64,000 nucleotides of DNA from Ceratodon purpureus (taxonomy: Eukaryota > Streptophyta > Bryopsida > Pseudoditrichales > Ditrichaceae), in the NCBI GenBank assembly GCA_014871385.1, contig CM026421.1, positions 18,458,295 to 18,522,294 on the forward strand, read 5' to 3'. A program made the translations under genes and the position numbers. The notes beneath the pieces are model-generated. The model worked only from the letters and a program-made list of their open reading frames with translations, did no database searches and was not told where the DNA came from. Positions 41,701 to 52,329 of this stretch are shown one piece after another; position 1 is the stretch's first letter, and the number at the start of each line of letters is the position of its first letter.

Positions 41701-42722
41701 TGGCTCACCCAACGATGCCCGGCTCCTTGGTATGTACATCATAATCTTTGCTTGTCTTTGAATTCTACTAAGTTATCTTCTTAATTGCACTTACACATTG
41801 TTGTTTCTCGCAGTCTCTTCGATTCTGGGTGCGCGTCTTCATTCGTGGTGGTACCCCCCCATCCAAGTTTTCTTTTCAAACGAAGAAATCCGATGTCGTT
41901 CACAACGACCTCCACATTACCGAGAGTGATGCCATTCTTAACTTCACCCAGCTAAACTCGCAGCTCATGAATGGAGAGGTGCCGTGGAGAGGCCCGAGGG
42001 AGAAAGCCCCTGAGATGATGCAGGGCATCATTGAGGAGATGACTAAGCCCGGTGACATAGTCTTCGAGTGGTCGGCGGGAACAGGTAATCCTCCAATAAC
42101 AGTTTCGGCATTTCCAATCCTCTGATTTTCTCCACAGGAACTCACTACTTATCTATGCTACGTGTTTTCAGGTGCCTCCCTCAAGGCTTGCCAGAGTATT
42201 GGTCGTCATATTATAGCTTGTGAGGAGGACGAAGCAATCTTCAACGCCCTTCTCAAACCGTATATGGCTACGTCATCTGCCATGGGCCCTCCTAAACATC
42301 CTAGGCCGGCAGCAGCAGACGAAGCGCCTCCAAAGAGAGCAAGAAGACCTGATAAGTGGTGTAAGTCTTCTATTTTTTGTTCAAATTCTCCAAGCATTTC
42401 TTCTCTTTGCACCTCTACGTATTCAATCTAACCACAATCGGTTTTCTATTGCAGAGTAGTTTCGGCAACACCGCCACGTGGGCCAACATCAGTGTCCACT
42501 CCATCGTGGCGTCTTCATTCCAGCCCGATTCAGCCTTTTATACTTCCGGACTACGCGGAGGACTTAGCACAGGCGTTTCAATCTAGAGCCCTCACATATG
42601 TTCCTACTCGGCCAACTACTTTTGATCCTAGGGCTCTGATATTCGTCGATGACGAGGCGGTAGAAGGAGATTCCGAGTCATCTAGTTCTGAGGGTGGAAG
42701 TAGTGATTCTAGCATATTGTGA
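38745..42722 (+). CDS. ParB-like / beta-class DNA methyltransferase-like protein (A)
   Basis: Same ten-exon structure as B, displaced by 9,217 bp: 38,745-39,328; 39,419-39,614; 39,697-39,894; 39,986-40,201; 40,297-40,538; 40,616-41,288; 41,376-41,729; 41,814-42,084; 42,172-42,360; 42,457-42,722. I noticed only two or three base differences from B across about 4 kb (for example at 40,386 and 40,892), none breaking the frame. GNHR is at 39,183-39,194 and the motif IV region (DIPE) at 41,453-41,464. Near identity including introns implies very recent common origin or gene conversion with B. Confidence 0.7.
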
Positions 42723-43315
42723 GTTTGAACGAGGCTTCGGTCTTTCATTGTTTGCATTTGATTTGATTTGATTGAATTGGAGTTCATTGCCTATTCCTTC
42801 GTCTACTCTACTCCAAACATCTTAAAGTAGTTATGTTTCTCATTTCCAATTCGTCTCGGGTTATGTAAAGGATGAAACGCCAACTGTAAAGCTCAAAATA
42901 TAACACGAAGAGTGAAATGTTATAAAATAAATGCTCAAAATTTAGTGTTTCAGACCATAAACTTTAGCTTTCAGACCATAAAGTTTAAGGTTTCAGACCA
43001 TAAACTTTAGCTTTTGTGATTTTTTTTTTCCTTTACTTTTCTATTAAATATTTAATGTTGTGATTTAAGAACATGATGCTGGAATACTCCTATCTAGATC
43101 CAATAAGGGACCAAATCTAAAGGATTGAATGGATGACGTCATCATGACATCAGCCCTAATTTGTACCAAAAAAATAAAACGTAAAAAAATTTTTACCAGA
43201 CATAACCCTGAATTCCACGGGAATACGCTCCTTTACTAAAAAAAGTAAAAAAACTATACCTTTTTTTAGTTTTTTTCCACGGTTATAGGGTTTACTTTGC
43301 TTTAAAAAATTTGGC
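42723..43315. other. 3' flank of element A
   Basis: Equivalent of 33,506-34,099, with the TTTCAGACCATAAACTTTA repeats and the inner motif TCCACGGTTATAGGG (43,277-43,291). No gene. Confidence 0.7.
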
Positions 43316-43394
43316 TAAATGTCAAATCTCTGCTCTCCATTCTCTGCTCTCTGCTCTCCTCTCTCCGCTCTCCGCTCACATGCTAACTTTCCCC
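43316..43394 (-). repeat. Element A right terminal inverted repeat
   Basis: Read inward on the minus strand: GGGGAAAGTTAGCATGTGAG followed by GCGGAGAGCGGAGAG units. Followed directly by the target duplication AAAGGTCTAC (43,395-43,404). Confidence 0.85.
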
Positions 43395-43404
43395 AAAGGT
43401 CTAC

Positions 43405-44253
43405 GAAGACATGTAGAGGAAGAAACCACTGGAGGTGGCCCATACGGCTCCCAGTGGTGGACTTTGTTACAGACTGAAAGTCTGCATACAGTTTAGCTCT
43501 AAATGCCTCACTAGTATGCATATCTGGGAGAGGCCACTCCGGATCACTGAATGGTGGCAATAGCAATGGCTCGACTGATCCATACAAAAGCCCTGGCGTA
43601 GGTGGAACATAGACAAGATTAGAAAAAAAGATGCCAACATCAAGCAGCTCCTTATACGACCGCCCATTGCGAGTTGCTTCACCAACATCGCTGTGCACAA
43701 CCATGATCACTCCCAGTATGGAATCAGGGTCGACCCAATCTTCAAAATACGACTGGTATAATTCTGTTCCCAACACCCAAAGCAAACCACAAAATTAACG
43801 ACTCCTCGTCATAAAGGGATGGCCACATGAGAAAATTGATGGTTAGCTCAGAGTTAGTTGTGACTCACAATTGCATGGAACCCGATCCCAAGTAATCTGT
43901 GGATCCAGTAGCACCTGATGCCTGTGGTAGGCATGCGTCACCAACACGGACTGCAGTTCCGGCTTGTTGGTGACAACCTTGCGATGATCTACCTTGAATT
44001 TAAAATCCCTTATCTGAGCCTTGTAGGTTCCCCTCATGTCATCGCCGCCATGGCGTCGCGCATCTCTAGCCCAAGCTCCAATACTCCCAGGATTCTGCCT
44101 CACCCATGACATCCGCTCATACCTCGTTGGAATCCATTCCCCATCGGCGTTGTGAGTGCTGTGAAGAACAACTGCAGCAACCTGCGAAGTTGGTCGGCGG
44201 TTCTCCATACTTCCAACTACCTCAAGAACTTTCGATTCAAAGAATTTCGACAC
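43405..44253 (-). pseudogene. Host gene, 5' part, cut by element A
   Basis: Two minus-strand coding blocks. The block at 44,253 to about 43,872 follows a GAACAG acceptor and ends at a GTGAGT donor. The block at about 43,772-43,405 follows a GGAACAG acceptor, and its last residues, LPLHVFVDL, continue at 7,575 on the other side of element A. Joining the two blocks at the obvious splice sites would create TAA, so the gene may be decayed or my splice choice is wrong. Family not recognised; no zinc finger, kinase or transposase motif seen. Confidence 0.45.
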
Positions 44254-45607
44254 TGTTCCTCACTAGCAACAACATCACAGCAACAGTTGCAAGTTGATTC
44301 TTCCTAAACTCAAACAACCAATCATCCCACATTTCCCACCCAAAATCACCGTTGACCATCTATGGTCACATCAAGGTTCATTGAATTCCGGCGCCACTAC
44401 CTGTCCCGACTCTCCAGCACGTGTGATGGTGTTGCCAACAAGGACATCCACTACGCGGCCCCAACACGTGTGTGGGTGTTGCCACCAAGGACAGCCAAGG
44501 CCCCAAAACCGAGGTACACCCCACTCCCAACAAGGACCCTCGATTATCTTTTTACTATCCAGCATTATCCAGGACCACCATCCGCGATTGGCTCCCACCC
44601 ATTCAAAATCTGATGTCACCGCCTTATACTCCACCATGGCAATCTGCATGTGGAATTTCTTGGCAATTTTTATTTTGACAAAATCCGGATATTCCAATTT
44701 CGGATTTGAGCATCCCAGGACCTCAAATTTTCTCTAATGAAGAAACCTACATCTTTAAAGTATCTCCAATTGGAATGATTTTCGACAATATATGAATTCT
44801 GTCTCCAATGCAGAACAGAAATGTTCATTTCCCGAATGCTCTGTTCACATTGCTTTGAATGGACAGCTGTCCACTCCAATACCTAGATAGTGGCAACCTT
44901 GAGGTACATGTCTATGTCGTAAGAAATCAAGGATGTTTATAAACGTGGTACACACTGTGGGGAGACATCAGATCGATCCCTGTTTAAGTGCTGAGCTACG
45001 CACACATTACAGTAGCTCTCAAATGCAAAATCTAATACATGTGACAAACCCAAAAGGTGTTCTCTACGTCATCAGCAATGGTACAAAGTTCAGGCTGCAT
45101 TGACTTCCGAAATGAGATGCTAATTGATAGGTTTGACGTGAATGAAGGGTTACAGGATTCTCTCTCCACTTAAGATCACTTCGATATCTTGAAAATATTG
45201 TTCGGACAGATACTACTCTAAATCAAGCAGTACAACGTAATCTTTGTCATCTTCCTGACTGTCTCACTTGCTTAGAAAAAACTTTGTCAAACCTTCTGAA
45301 TTCATGCTTTACTCTTACCTTGGTATGCACAATCAAGACTCATATTCGAAGTTCTACAGTCTTCTATTAGTTTCGGCTCTGACCTCGGGAAGCATGGAGA
45401 AAGCTCTCATTGTAGCACGACGTGGTATCCGTATTCCTCCGGAAGGCGTTTAATTCACACTAAATACCTTCCAAAGTAAACCACTCCGTGTTCGTTCCCA
45501 CGAAGACCTATAGTTTTCCTCCTTTTAGATCATAACGGAAATCACCACCCGAATCCACCCGTATTCTGTCTTTCGACCGGTTGGCCTGATCCGGTAGTTT
45601 TTACCTT
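44254..45607. other. Host flank between elements A and C
   Basis: No supported gene. An imperfect direct repeat (CACGTGTGNTGGTGTTGCCA type) lies at about 44,418-44,500. Several short open frames exist on both strands but lack conservation clues. The last 10 bp (TTTTTACCTT) would be the target duplication of element C if its right end were known. Confidence 0.4.
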
Positions 45608-45690
45608 GAGGGTAGCTTGTACGTGAGCGCAGAGCGTAGAGCGGAGAGCGGTGAGCGCAGATTTGGAGAGCGGAGAGCACAGAATGGGGG
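45608..45690 (+). repeat. Element C left terminal inverted repeat
   Basis: GAGGGTAGCTTGTACGTGAG, then degenerate AGCGGAGAGC units and GCAGATTTGGAGAGCGGAGAG, as in A and B. Confidence 0.8.
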
Positions 45691-46586
45691 ACATAACCTT
45701 AAAATAGCACTTTTTTTACTAAATATAAATTATAAAATTAGAAGATTCGAATATTCTTAGTATATTTTTAGAAATTTACTAATTTTAGTTATTTACTTGA
45801 CCCTATAACCGTGGACTAATTACAGTATTTTCATTGAATTTGTAGTTCATATTATCTTTTCTTGGTGATTAATTATTTAACGTGCACCTAGTACTATGCT
45901 CCAGCTCCTTCTAACTAGTTCAGGCATACAGTAATTCCCCTTATCTCCTTAAATTTATATGCAAATTACTACTTAAAATGTATTGGTATTGAACCTCTGA
46001 ACAGGGATCAAGTAACATTTAATTTCGTAACATTTTCTTAACATTGCTAGAATTCATCCACCATAGTCTACATGCCTTTCTCCTTTTTATTATTATTTTT
46101 TTTTTTTTTTGATATTTGTCTTGTATTTTTTATAAAATTTTCTTTATTCTATCTATCTTGTTAGAGGGGTCAAAAGCCTCCTTTCATTTAATTCTCTCCT
46201 TCATTTTATTTTCACAATCATTTTATTTTCACATTCAATTTGTTAGTCTCCTTCATATTATTTTCAACCTTCATTTTAAATATTGCTATTCTTTTCTTTA
46301 ATCTTTTTAATTTCAATTTATATAATTTGTTTTTTTTTTTGTTTTTTTAAATTTTTTGCATTCTTTATTTTTAAAAAAAAAATTTAAATGCTAAATGACC
46401 TCTGCTAAACCTTCATCTTTTTCCATTCGGTTTAGGAGGATGACAACTTTTAAATGAATGAATAGCCGATTTTCAAGGGCGCCAAGCATCTTCTTCAGGG
46501 ATATTTAAGATAAGAGTAGGGAATGTCTCTGCCTCTTTTGTGTTGGTGTTATGTGAAGCTCTTTTCCGTAGTGCGGGACAGCAGCT
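45691..46586. other. Element C left flank, AT-rich
   Basis: Long T/A-rich runs, notably 46,080-46,385. Includes the TATTTAA box at 46,502-46,508. No gene before the acidic ORF. Confidence 0.5.
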
Positions 46587-47039
46587 ATGGAAGACGTCAG
46601 AGATATTGTTGTTTCACTTGCTGACGATGTTTGTCCATTTGAACCATATGTTGAGGTGGAGGACGAAGAAGAGGTGATGGCCAACAGCCAAGGGCGTCCT
46701 TCGACAACGGATGTTGACGTACAAGCGGATGTAAGAGCTGACCCTCCACGTTCAGAAAATTCGGATGAAATCATAGTGCTAGAGAAGGACGCAGATGTGC
46801 CTTTGCAACCACATGCATACTTGAAGGTTGGAAAGATCCCAAGGGGAACCTATTCCAGGGAATCAGTGAATCGGAGGCGGGGAGGTGGGCCATTGCTGAA
46901 ACGTTCATACCAAGGACACGCTCCAAGTGTGGGAACGAAAGTGAATGCGAATGTAGTTTGTCATGTAGTACAGTCAGCGGCTGGCAGTCCTGCTGATAGT
47001 GTAGTGGGCAACCCTAAACGTGTTAGGTTCGAAGATTGA
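46587..47039 (+). CDS. MULE-associated acidic ORF, 150 aa (element C)
   Basis: Diverged homologue of the A and B ORFs. Shared blocks: MED at the start, VSL.D.VCPF.PYVE, DEIIVLE, HAYLKVGKIP.GTYSRESV, PLLKRSYQG and a basic end (KRVRFED). The middle differs in length and sequence. Survival of these blocks despite wide divergence suggests selection on the protein. Function unknown. Confidence 0.65.
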   Translation: MEDVRDIVVSLADDVCPFEPYVEVEDEEEVMANSQGRPSTTDVDVQADVRADPPRSENSDEIIVLEKDADVPLQPHAYLKVGKIPRGTYSRESVNRRRGGGPLLKRSYQGHAPSVGTKVNANVVCHVVQSAAGSPADSVVGNPKRVRFED

Positions 47040-47290
47040 GACATCTAATAACAAGTATATGTTTGCTGTAATAAAAGATACATGTCAGGGGATACAAAGT
47101 ATATAGTGCACTTGTTCAAGATAGAATGTTGTCAAATAGAGTGCAATCAATGAGAACGACAAAGCCTATATAATGAAAAAGTCAATATAGCTAACGTATT
47201 GCGGACTTAGTACATGGGATATTACTAAAATCATTCACTACGTGACAAATGGCCATTGTGGAAATGGCAGTTCTAAAGTAGGAGGGCTAC

Positions 47291-49941
47291 CTACTTCTTC
47301 GCCAAGGGGTGACGCAAGATTCCACTCTCTAAGAGCAGCTTGACCTCGTTGAAGCTGAAGGTAGGCGCATGGATGAAAAGCTCGGCTTCGGGATCACGGT
47401 TGCAGACCTTCAAGAGTATGTAGTATAGGTGCTTACAATACGTGAACAGAGTCTTGCCACGGAACGTAGTCATCGTCTTCTTGAATGCTGGGCAAGTGCA
47501 ACTAGGGTAAGAACTGATGGTAATCTGGTACCGCGTGATGTGTGGAGCGACGCCCGAATCCAGCCCAATGATGCAACCGTGGCCCGGCTCAGGTATCATG
47601 GTGACGGAACGGAGGCGCGCTTTAAGAGACTCGGAGGAGCCCATGGAGAGTCGCTGCGCTTGATTGGGACGAGTGGCAGTGCGCTTCACCATCTTGCCGT
47701 CTCTCTTGCCTGGGTAGCGGTCAGCGTCTGCAGGGACTGGCACTGAGCTGAGATTTGCAGGGGGCGGGGCAGAAGAGAACAGGCGTCTTTGGGAGACCGG
47801 TTTTCTCGGCGGAAGTTGAAAGCCTGCTGCTTCGAGGGCAAGAATCTCAGTAAGTTTTAGGTTAGTACCTAGTTTCACTGGCCAGACCTCTGGAATGGAG
47901 GGGAATTCCTGGTCCTTTGAGTAGTGTGCTACCCACTTGCGCTTAGAGCCTTTCACGCAACGCTCAATATCGTCGGAGCAGAAGAAGAACTCAGTCTTCT
48001 CCACTAGGTTCCTGCGATAGTTAGTCCAGAGCCCACTGTAGGTCGGTGCAGGTGTGCAATGGGGCCCCCTGATGATTCTCTCAGTGCACTTCTTCTTCGT
48101 TTCAGCTCTTTGGGCCCAGCAGCACTTCGCAGAAAGTTTGTGAAGTCTCGAAATGTGCCACTCCTTCACGTCCACCTTGGTTTCTTCAACCGCGTTGACA
48201 TGGCGAATGCCGCCCTTGTTCACTGGTGAAGGTAAAGGGGAATCAACTTCCAGGGCAAGAGATTGGGTACCTTCTACCTCGGGGTGGTGTTCGGAGTCGT
48301 CTTCCACAATGACGGGCATCTGCATAGGTCGAGCCCTGACGGCACGTCTTGGGCCTCTTGGGCACGAGAAGTTTGTCTTATCCGGGCGATGAGACTCCTC
48401 GTCAGCTCCGATAACGACGTCCGCTTTTCGCTTCTGTGAACCGAAGACTTCCGCTCCAGGCATGATAGGCTGACGGGTGCAGAACTCATCCGCGCCTGGC
48501 ATATCGAGCATGGGCTTGTCGAGCAGTGTAGGATTTCCCCATTTCTTCGCGTTGCGTTCAGCCATCCGGAGCCTGAGTTCCTTCTTGGATGGTCCTCTTC
48601 CGCCGACGTCACCTTTGAGGAACTGGTAGTAGTTGACAACCTGTAGAAATGCCCGAACGAAATCGTCCACGGTAGCAACGCACAGGTCGTTCCCGTTGTT
48701 TCCTGAAGCTTGGAGCCACTTGTTGTGAACTGTTTCGGCGAGGTTACAGGTGGGCATCTCCGTGAGTTCTTCTTTCGTGAATTTCTGCAGATTTGACAGT
48801 ATATGCCGTTAGATTTACCGATTACAGTTTTGTAGTGTAGGGCTAGGAAACGAGTATCAAAAACATGAAAACAGAGTGCAGAGATAATACCTCGGTCATG
48901 AATCCCCCCCACTGGCGGAAGCGGTGGTGCCAGAATGACAGCCACTGATCAAGTTTGATGAGCCCGCTCTCGCCAACGACCCCGGTGGATGCCCACCATG
49001 CTCGCAACGCGTGGTACAGAGTTTCCGCCTCTGCCATGCTGGTCGCATTCTTGTACTGAGTGCACATCTTCTTGTGCTGATCCCAGAGTTCTTCGGGGAA
49101 GTGCTTCTGCGTATACGCCACCATGTTCTGAGTCCAGTGGAACAAGCATGACCTCTCCCGGTCCTCCATTGGGTCCTCTTTGTTGCCATTGCCGTAAAGG
49201 ATTCGCACTGCATTCCAATTCGCCTGTGCGTTATCCGCCATGAACCCCTTGAAGTTCGGCGCTGCAACGCCATTGATCTCCATGACCAGGTTCAGGTTTT
49301 TCCAGAAGACGAGCTGGGCGTCCGTGTCCTCGGACTGCATGTCGCAAGTGGCGATTGTCATCACGCGGCAGTAGGTGGCGTCGTACACATGGCACGCCAT
49401 CGTCGACCAATCTTTGACGCGTTTTACATGGTCGAACATGATCCATGCGTTCTCCAAGTCGCCACCAGCTTGCATTCGGCTGACCAAGTCGACACCACTG
49501 CCAGGCCCGACCTCCGACATCTTGAAGACGAAGACTTTGTCACGCATAGATCCCTGTCCAGGAAACCTATTCTCCTGGACATACGCCCAGAGACTGTTAC
49601 CACGTTGCTTGGTGATACCGTCCATGATTCCGTACCTTTTGAATTTTTTGAAGGTGGCGACTTTGTTGCGGATGTTGGGCGACGCCATGTCTTTGCATCG
49701 ATCCAGAACAGGAACCAGCTCCTCCATCGTCAGCTTCCTCGGTGGTGCATCCTCGGGCTGTAGAAGGTAGCTCCCGATGAGGAGTTTGCTCGCCTCCAGG
49801 ACAACGGCGCTCTTTGTTGCTTTGTTGTTCATCTCTACCTGCTCTTCTATTAAGCTACTAATTTCTGCTTTAGAGTCTCTGTAGTCTCCTACTTTCACTG
49901 GATGATCATGTGTTCCTATGTAAATACAAGCTCTAGTCTGA
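47291..49941 (-). pseudogene. MULE transposase of element C, N-terminally truncated
   Basis: Exon 2 (48,784-47,291) is 1,494 bp, as in A and B. Exon 1 ends at 48,891 (donor GTATTA) and can be followed upstream only to about 49,941, inside the GCM-like region just before RACIYIGTHDH. Beyond that the frame meets a stop and the sequence no longer matches. About 360 N-terminal residues, including the Cys pair of the first zinc finger, are absent. The DDE motifs (YDATY, GFMADNAQ, CLFHW) and the SWIM finger (CTCPAF...YCKH) are intact. It probably cannot make a full transposase, though a shortened protein from an internal start is possible. Confidence 0.75.
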
Positions 49942-50150
49942 ATATTTTAGGGCTGAAATTTTAAACTATACTTTAATATAGAAGTATCATTGGTACTCTT
50001 AATATAAAGTGGGTATATAATGTGTCAGTGGTTTAGAAAGTATTTGAGCTTAAGGTTTAATTAAAATAGTGGTACGTCATAGGTATTTAAGCTGGGAGGA
50101 AACTCTCATGAGAGTCTTTTTGTAAGAGAGTCCTTCCTGTGGTTAGACAC

Positions 50151-51111
50151 ATGAAGCAGAGTGGAGGGCCATCTCCCTCCACTTATGTCACTCCTAAACC
50201 TAGAAGAAAACCAGGTGGTACAGATTTCACGGATAGGAGAGCTAGAAAGAGGAGAGCATTACGTAAGAAGGTAGTTTTTAAAGGTGACAATTTGAGTGCT
50301 CCTGTAAAAAGGAGAGGAGTCGGCCTGCCTGTAGCATTGAAGTTCTATAGCATTCGCAAACTCATTCTCGAGTCTATAGTGGAGGAGAAGGAAGAGATAT
50401 TAGAGAACACCGTTGTTGAGAGTCAAGAGCACGAACTGGAGGTACTCGTAAGTGGAGTTGCACGTGAGGCCATGACGGAGGAATTAGTCTTTAATTGTAG
50501 TCAAAGAGTAGAGTCACCACAACCTTCGTTTACTTTCAATGAATTTTTGACAGAAGAGCCTGATTCTCAATCAGATCTGTATTTAAACTCCGATTTGGTA
50601 AGTAATTGCAAACCGTCTACAACCACGATGTTGTGAATTCTATGTGATAATTACTATACTTTTTAAACGTTATTCTCTAAATAGTTTAATTGAGTTTTAT
50701 GAATGAAATGCTTTAAGACTTATGAATGCCACTAACTCGCCTGTTTAATTTTTGTCTTATTTTTTATAGAGTAAGAAATGGATAAGGGAGGTGGGTGGAT
50801 CGAGATTACTCTCACAAGGAGGAGAGAGTTGCGAAACTGAGCAGCTTCGACTTGTTGCGAGGCGGGCGAGGGAAGGGATTCTCCAGGCAGGTGAGGGTGG
50901 CTTGGCGATGGCGGCACGAGAGGCAGATGAGGTCGAGCAACGAGTGGAAGAGGGAGAGCTTGCTGGTGGAGGAGGCGCGGCTGAAATGGCTGCTGAGCCC
51001 GAGCCGCAGCCTGAGCTCGGGGTAGGGGCTCCAGACGGGAGCGACGGGAGCGAGGGCAGCGAGGAAGACGAAGAGGAGAATCCTGTCGACAACGAGGAAG
51101 AAGAAGACCAG
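50151..51111 (+). CDS. Long MULE gene, 5' exons: basic then acidic region (C)
   Basis: Exon 1 (50,151-50,597, donor GTAAGT) and exon 2 (50,770-51,111, acceptor TATAG, donor GTAACG), both in phase 0. Exon 1 keeps the basic block (RRARKRRALRKK) and VKRRG.GLPVALKF; exon 2 reads LRLVARRAREGILQAGEGG, then an acidic, Ala/Glu-rich tail ending EEEEDQ. It is preceded by TATTTAAG (50,084-50,091). The exon boundaries align exactly with A and B, which is good evidence that these are real exons of a conserved gene. Confidence 0.6.
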
Positions 51112-51690
51112 GTAACGCCCACCACCGGTTCCTAGAGTCTGTTCCGGTTGTTTGAATGGTGGGATTTTTGAATCTTGGGTTGATTCTATCGTACGGACGT
51201 GAGAACCATCATGAGATCGTACGGCAAGATTTGTGATTATGATTTCGTACAATGTACTTGGATTCGAGCATTATTGTGGTTCGGTTCTGTGAGAATGGAT
51301 CTAATGCGGATTCTGGTTCTCAGATTGTTGTTGGGTATTGGGAGTTTCTTGTGATGGGTTGGAATGCGAGACTTGTTGGGTTGCGGCCTCTTGGGATGCG
51401 GTTCTTAAGCGATCGACTGCTACTGAGCAGCCCACTGCATGAGCAGTTGGAGGCCGAGGAGGCTTATGCCTTTGATGAAGCTTGGGTTTTGATTCCTTGT
51501 CCTAATGCGTTTGATGCTTGAGCACCCCACATTGCAGGGATTCGGGTTGAGAAATTCGGGAGGGAATTGTAAAGAGTTGTTGGGGATTCGGGGTTGTGAG
51601 AGTTGTTGGGAATGTCTAGTGCCGCAGCCTTACATGGGGTTTACAGAGGTTTACTTGAGATTGGAAGTGTCGTTATTTTCTTTTATTCAA
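51112..51690 (+). other. Start of the large intron (C)
   Basis: G/T-rich non-coding stretch resembling 35,442-36,049 in A. No supported coding region. Confidence 0.45.
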
Positions 51691-52300
51691 ATTTAAACCC
51701 CCCCCCCCAAGGCATTGTCGTTGCCAATAATGGCCGAGGAAGGGGCTCATCAGTTTGGGGCCAGCACTTGTTTATTTTGTTTTGTGAGTGCGGTGTTTGA
51801 TGCTTCCCTGCCTAGTTGCTGCTGCCTTGAGCTTGGAAGTATTTTTATTTTTTATTATTCAAATTAAACCCCCCCCCCCCCAAAGGCATTGTCGTTGCCA
51901 ACAATGGCCGAGGAAGGGGCTCATCAGTTTGGGGCCAGCACTTGTTTATTTTGTTTTGTGAGTGCGGTGTGTGATGCTTCCCTGCCTAGCTGCTGCTGCC
52001 TTGAGCTTCAAAGTGATGTTATTTTTTATTATTCAAATTAAACCCCCCCCCCCCCCAAGGCATTGTCGTTGCCCACAATGGCCGAGGAAGGGGCTCATCA
52101 GTTTGGGGCCAGCACTTGTTTATTTTGTTTTGTGAGTGAGGTGTGCAATGCTTCCCTGCCTAGCTGCTGCTGCCTTGAGCTTGGAAGTGTTTTTATTTTT
52201 TATTATTCAAATTAAACCCCCCCCCCCCAAAGGCATTGTCGTTGCCGACAATGCCTGAGGAAGGGGCTCATCAGTTTGGGGCCAGCACTTGGGGATTTGT
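51691..52300 (+). repeat. Palindrome array C1, 4 units of about 174 bp
   Basis: Units contain a C-run of 10-14, then GGCATTGTCGTTGCC and its near-complement, then GAGGAAGGGGCTCATCAG. Palindromes begin at 51,711, 51,885, 52,059 and 52,232. Only the last (GGCATTGTCG, TTGC, CGACAATGCC) is fully symmetric. The centre TGTCGTTGCCGACA differs by one base from the TG-centred palindromes of element B. Confidence 0.85.
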
Positions 52301-52329
52301 TCGGGGCCTGCACTTTGGGCCGTGGGGAT

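Larger units (their letters stand above)
7576..43394. mobile_element. Giant MULE, element A (hosts two nested insertions)
   Basis: Bounded by imperfect terminal inverted repeats: left begins GAGGGAGACTTG, right reads GGGGAAAGTTAG on the opposite strand. It is flanked by a perfect 10-bp target duplication, AAAGGTCTAC (7,566-7,575 and 43,395-43,404); MULEs typically create 8-11 bp duplications. Removing the LTR retrotransposon (11,048-16,864) and element B (18,852-34,178), each with one duplication, leaves about 14,660 bp. Content: acidic ORF (8,076-8,519), transposase (minus, 8,821-18,370, interrupted), basic/acidic exons (34,473-35,441), palindrome array (36,050-37,770), CTD-like exon (38,168-38,599), and ParB-like/methyltransferase exons (38,745-42,722). 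Both guests also have perfect target duplications, so their order is clear: A first, then the retroelement and B. Confidence 0.9.
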
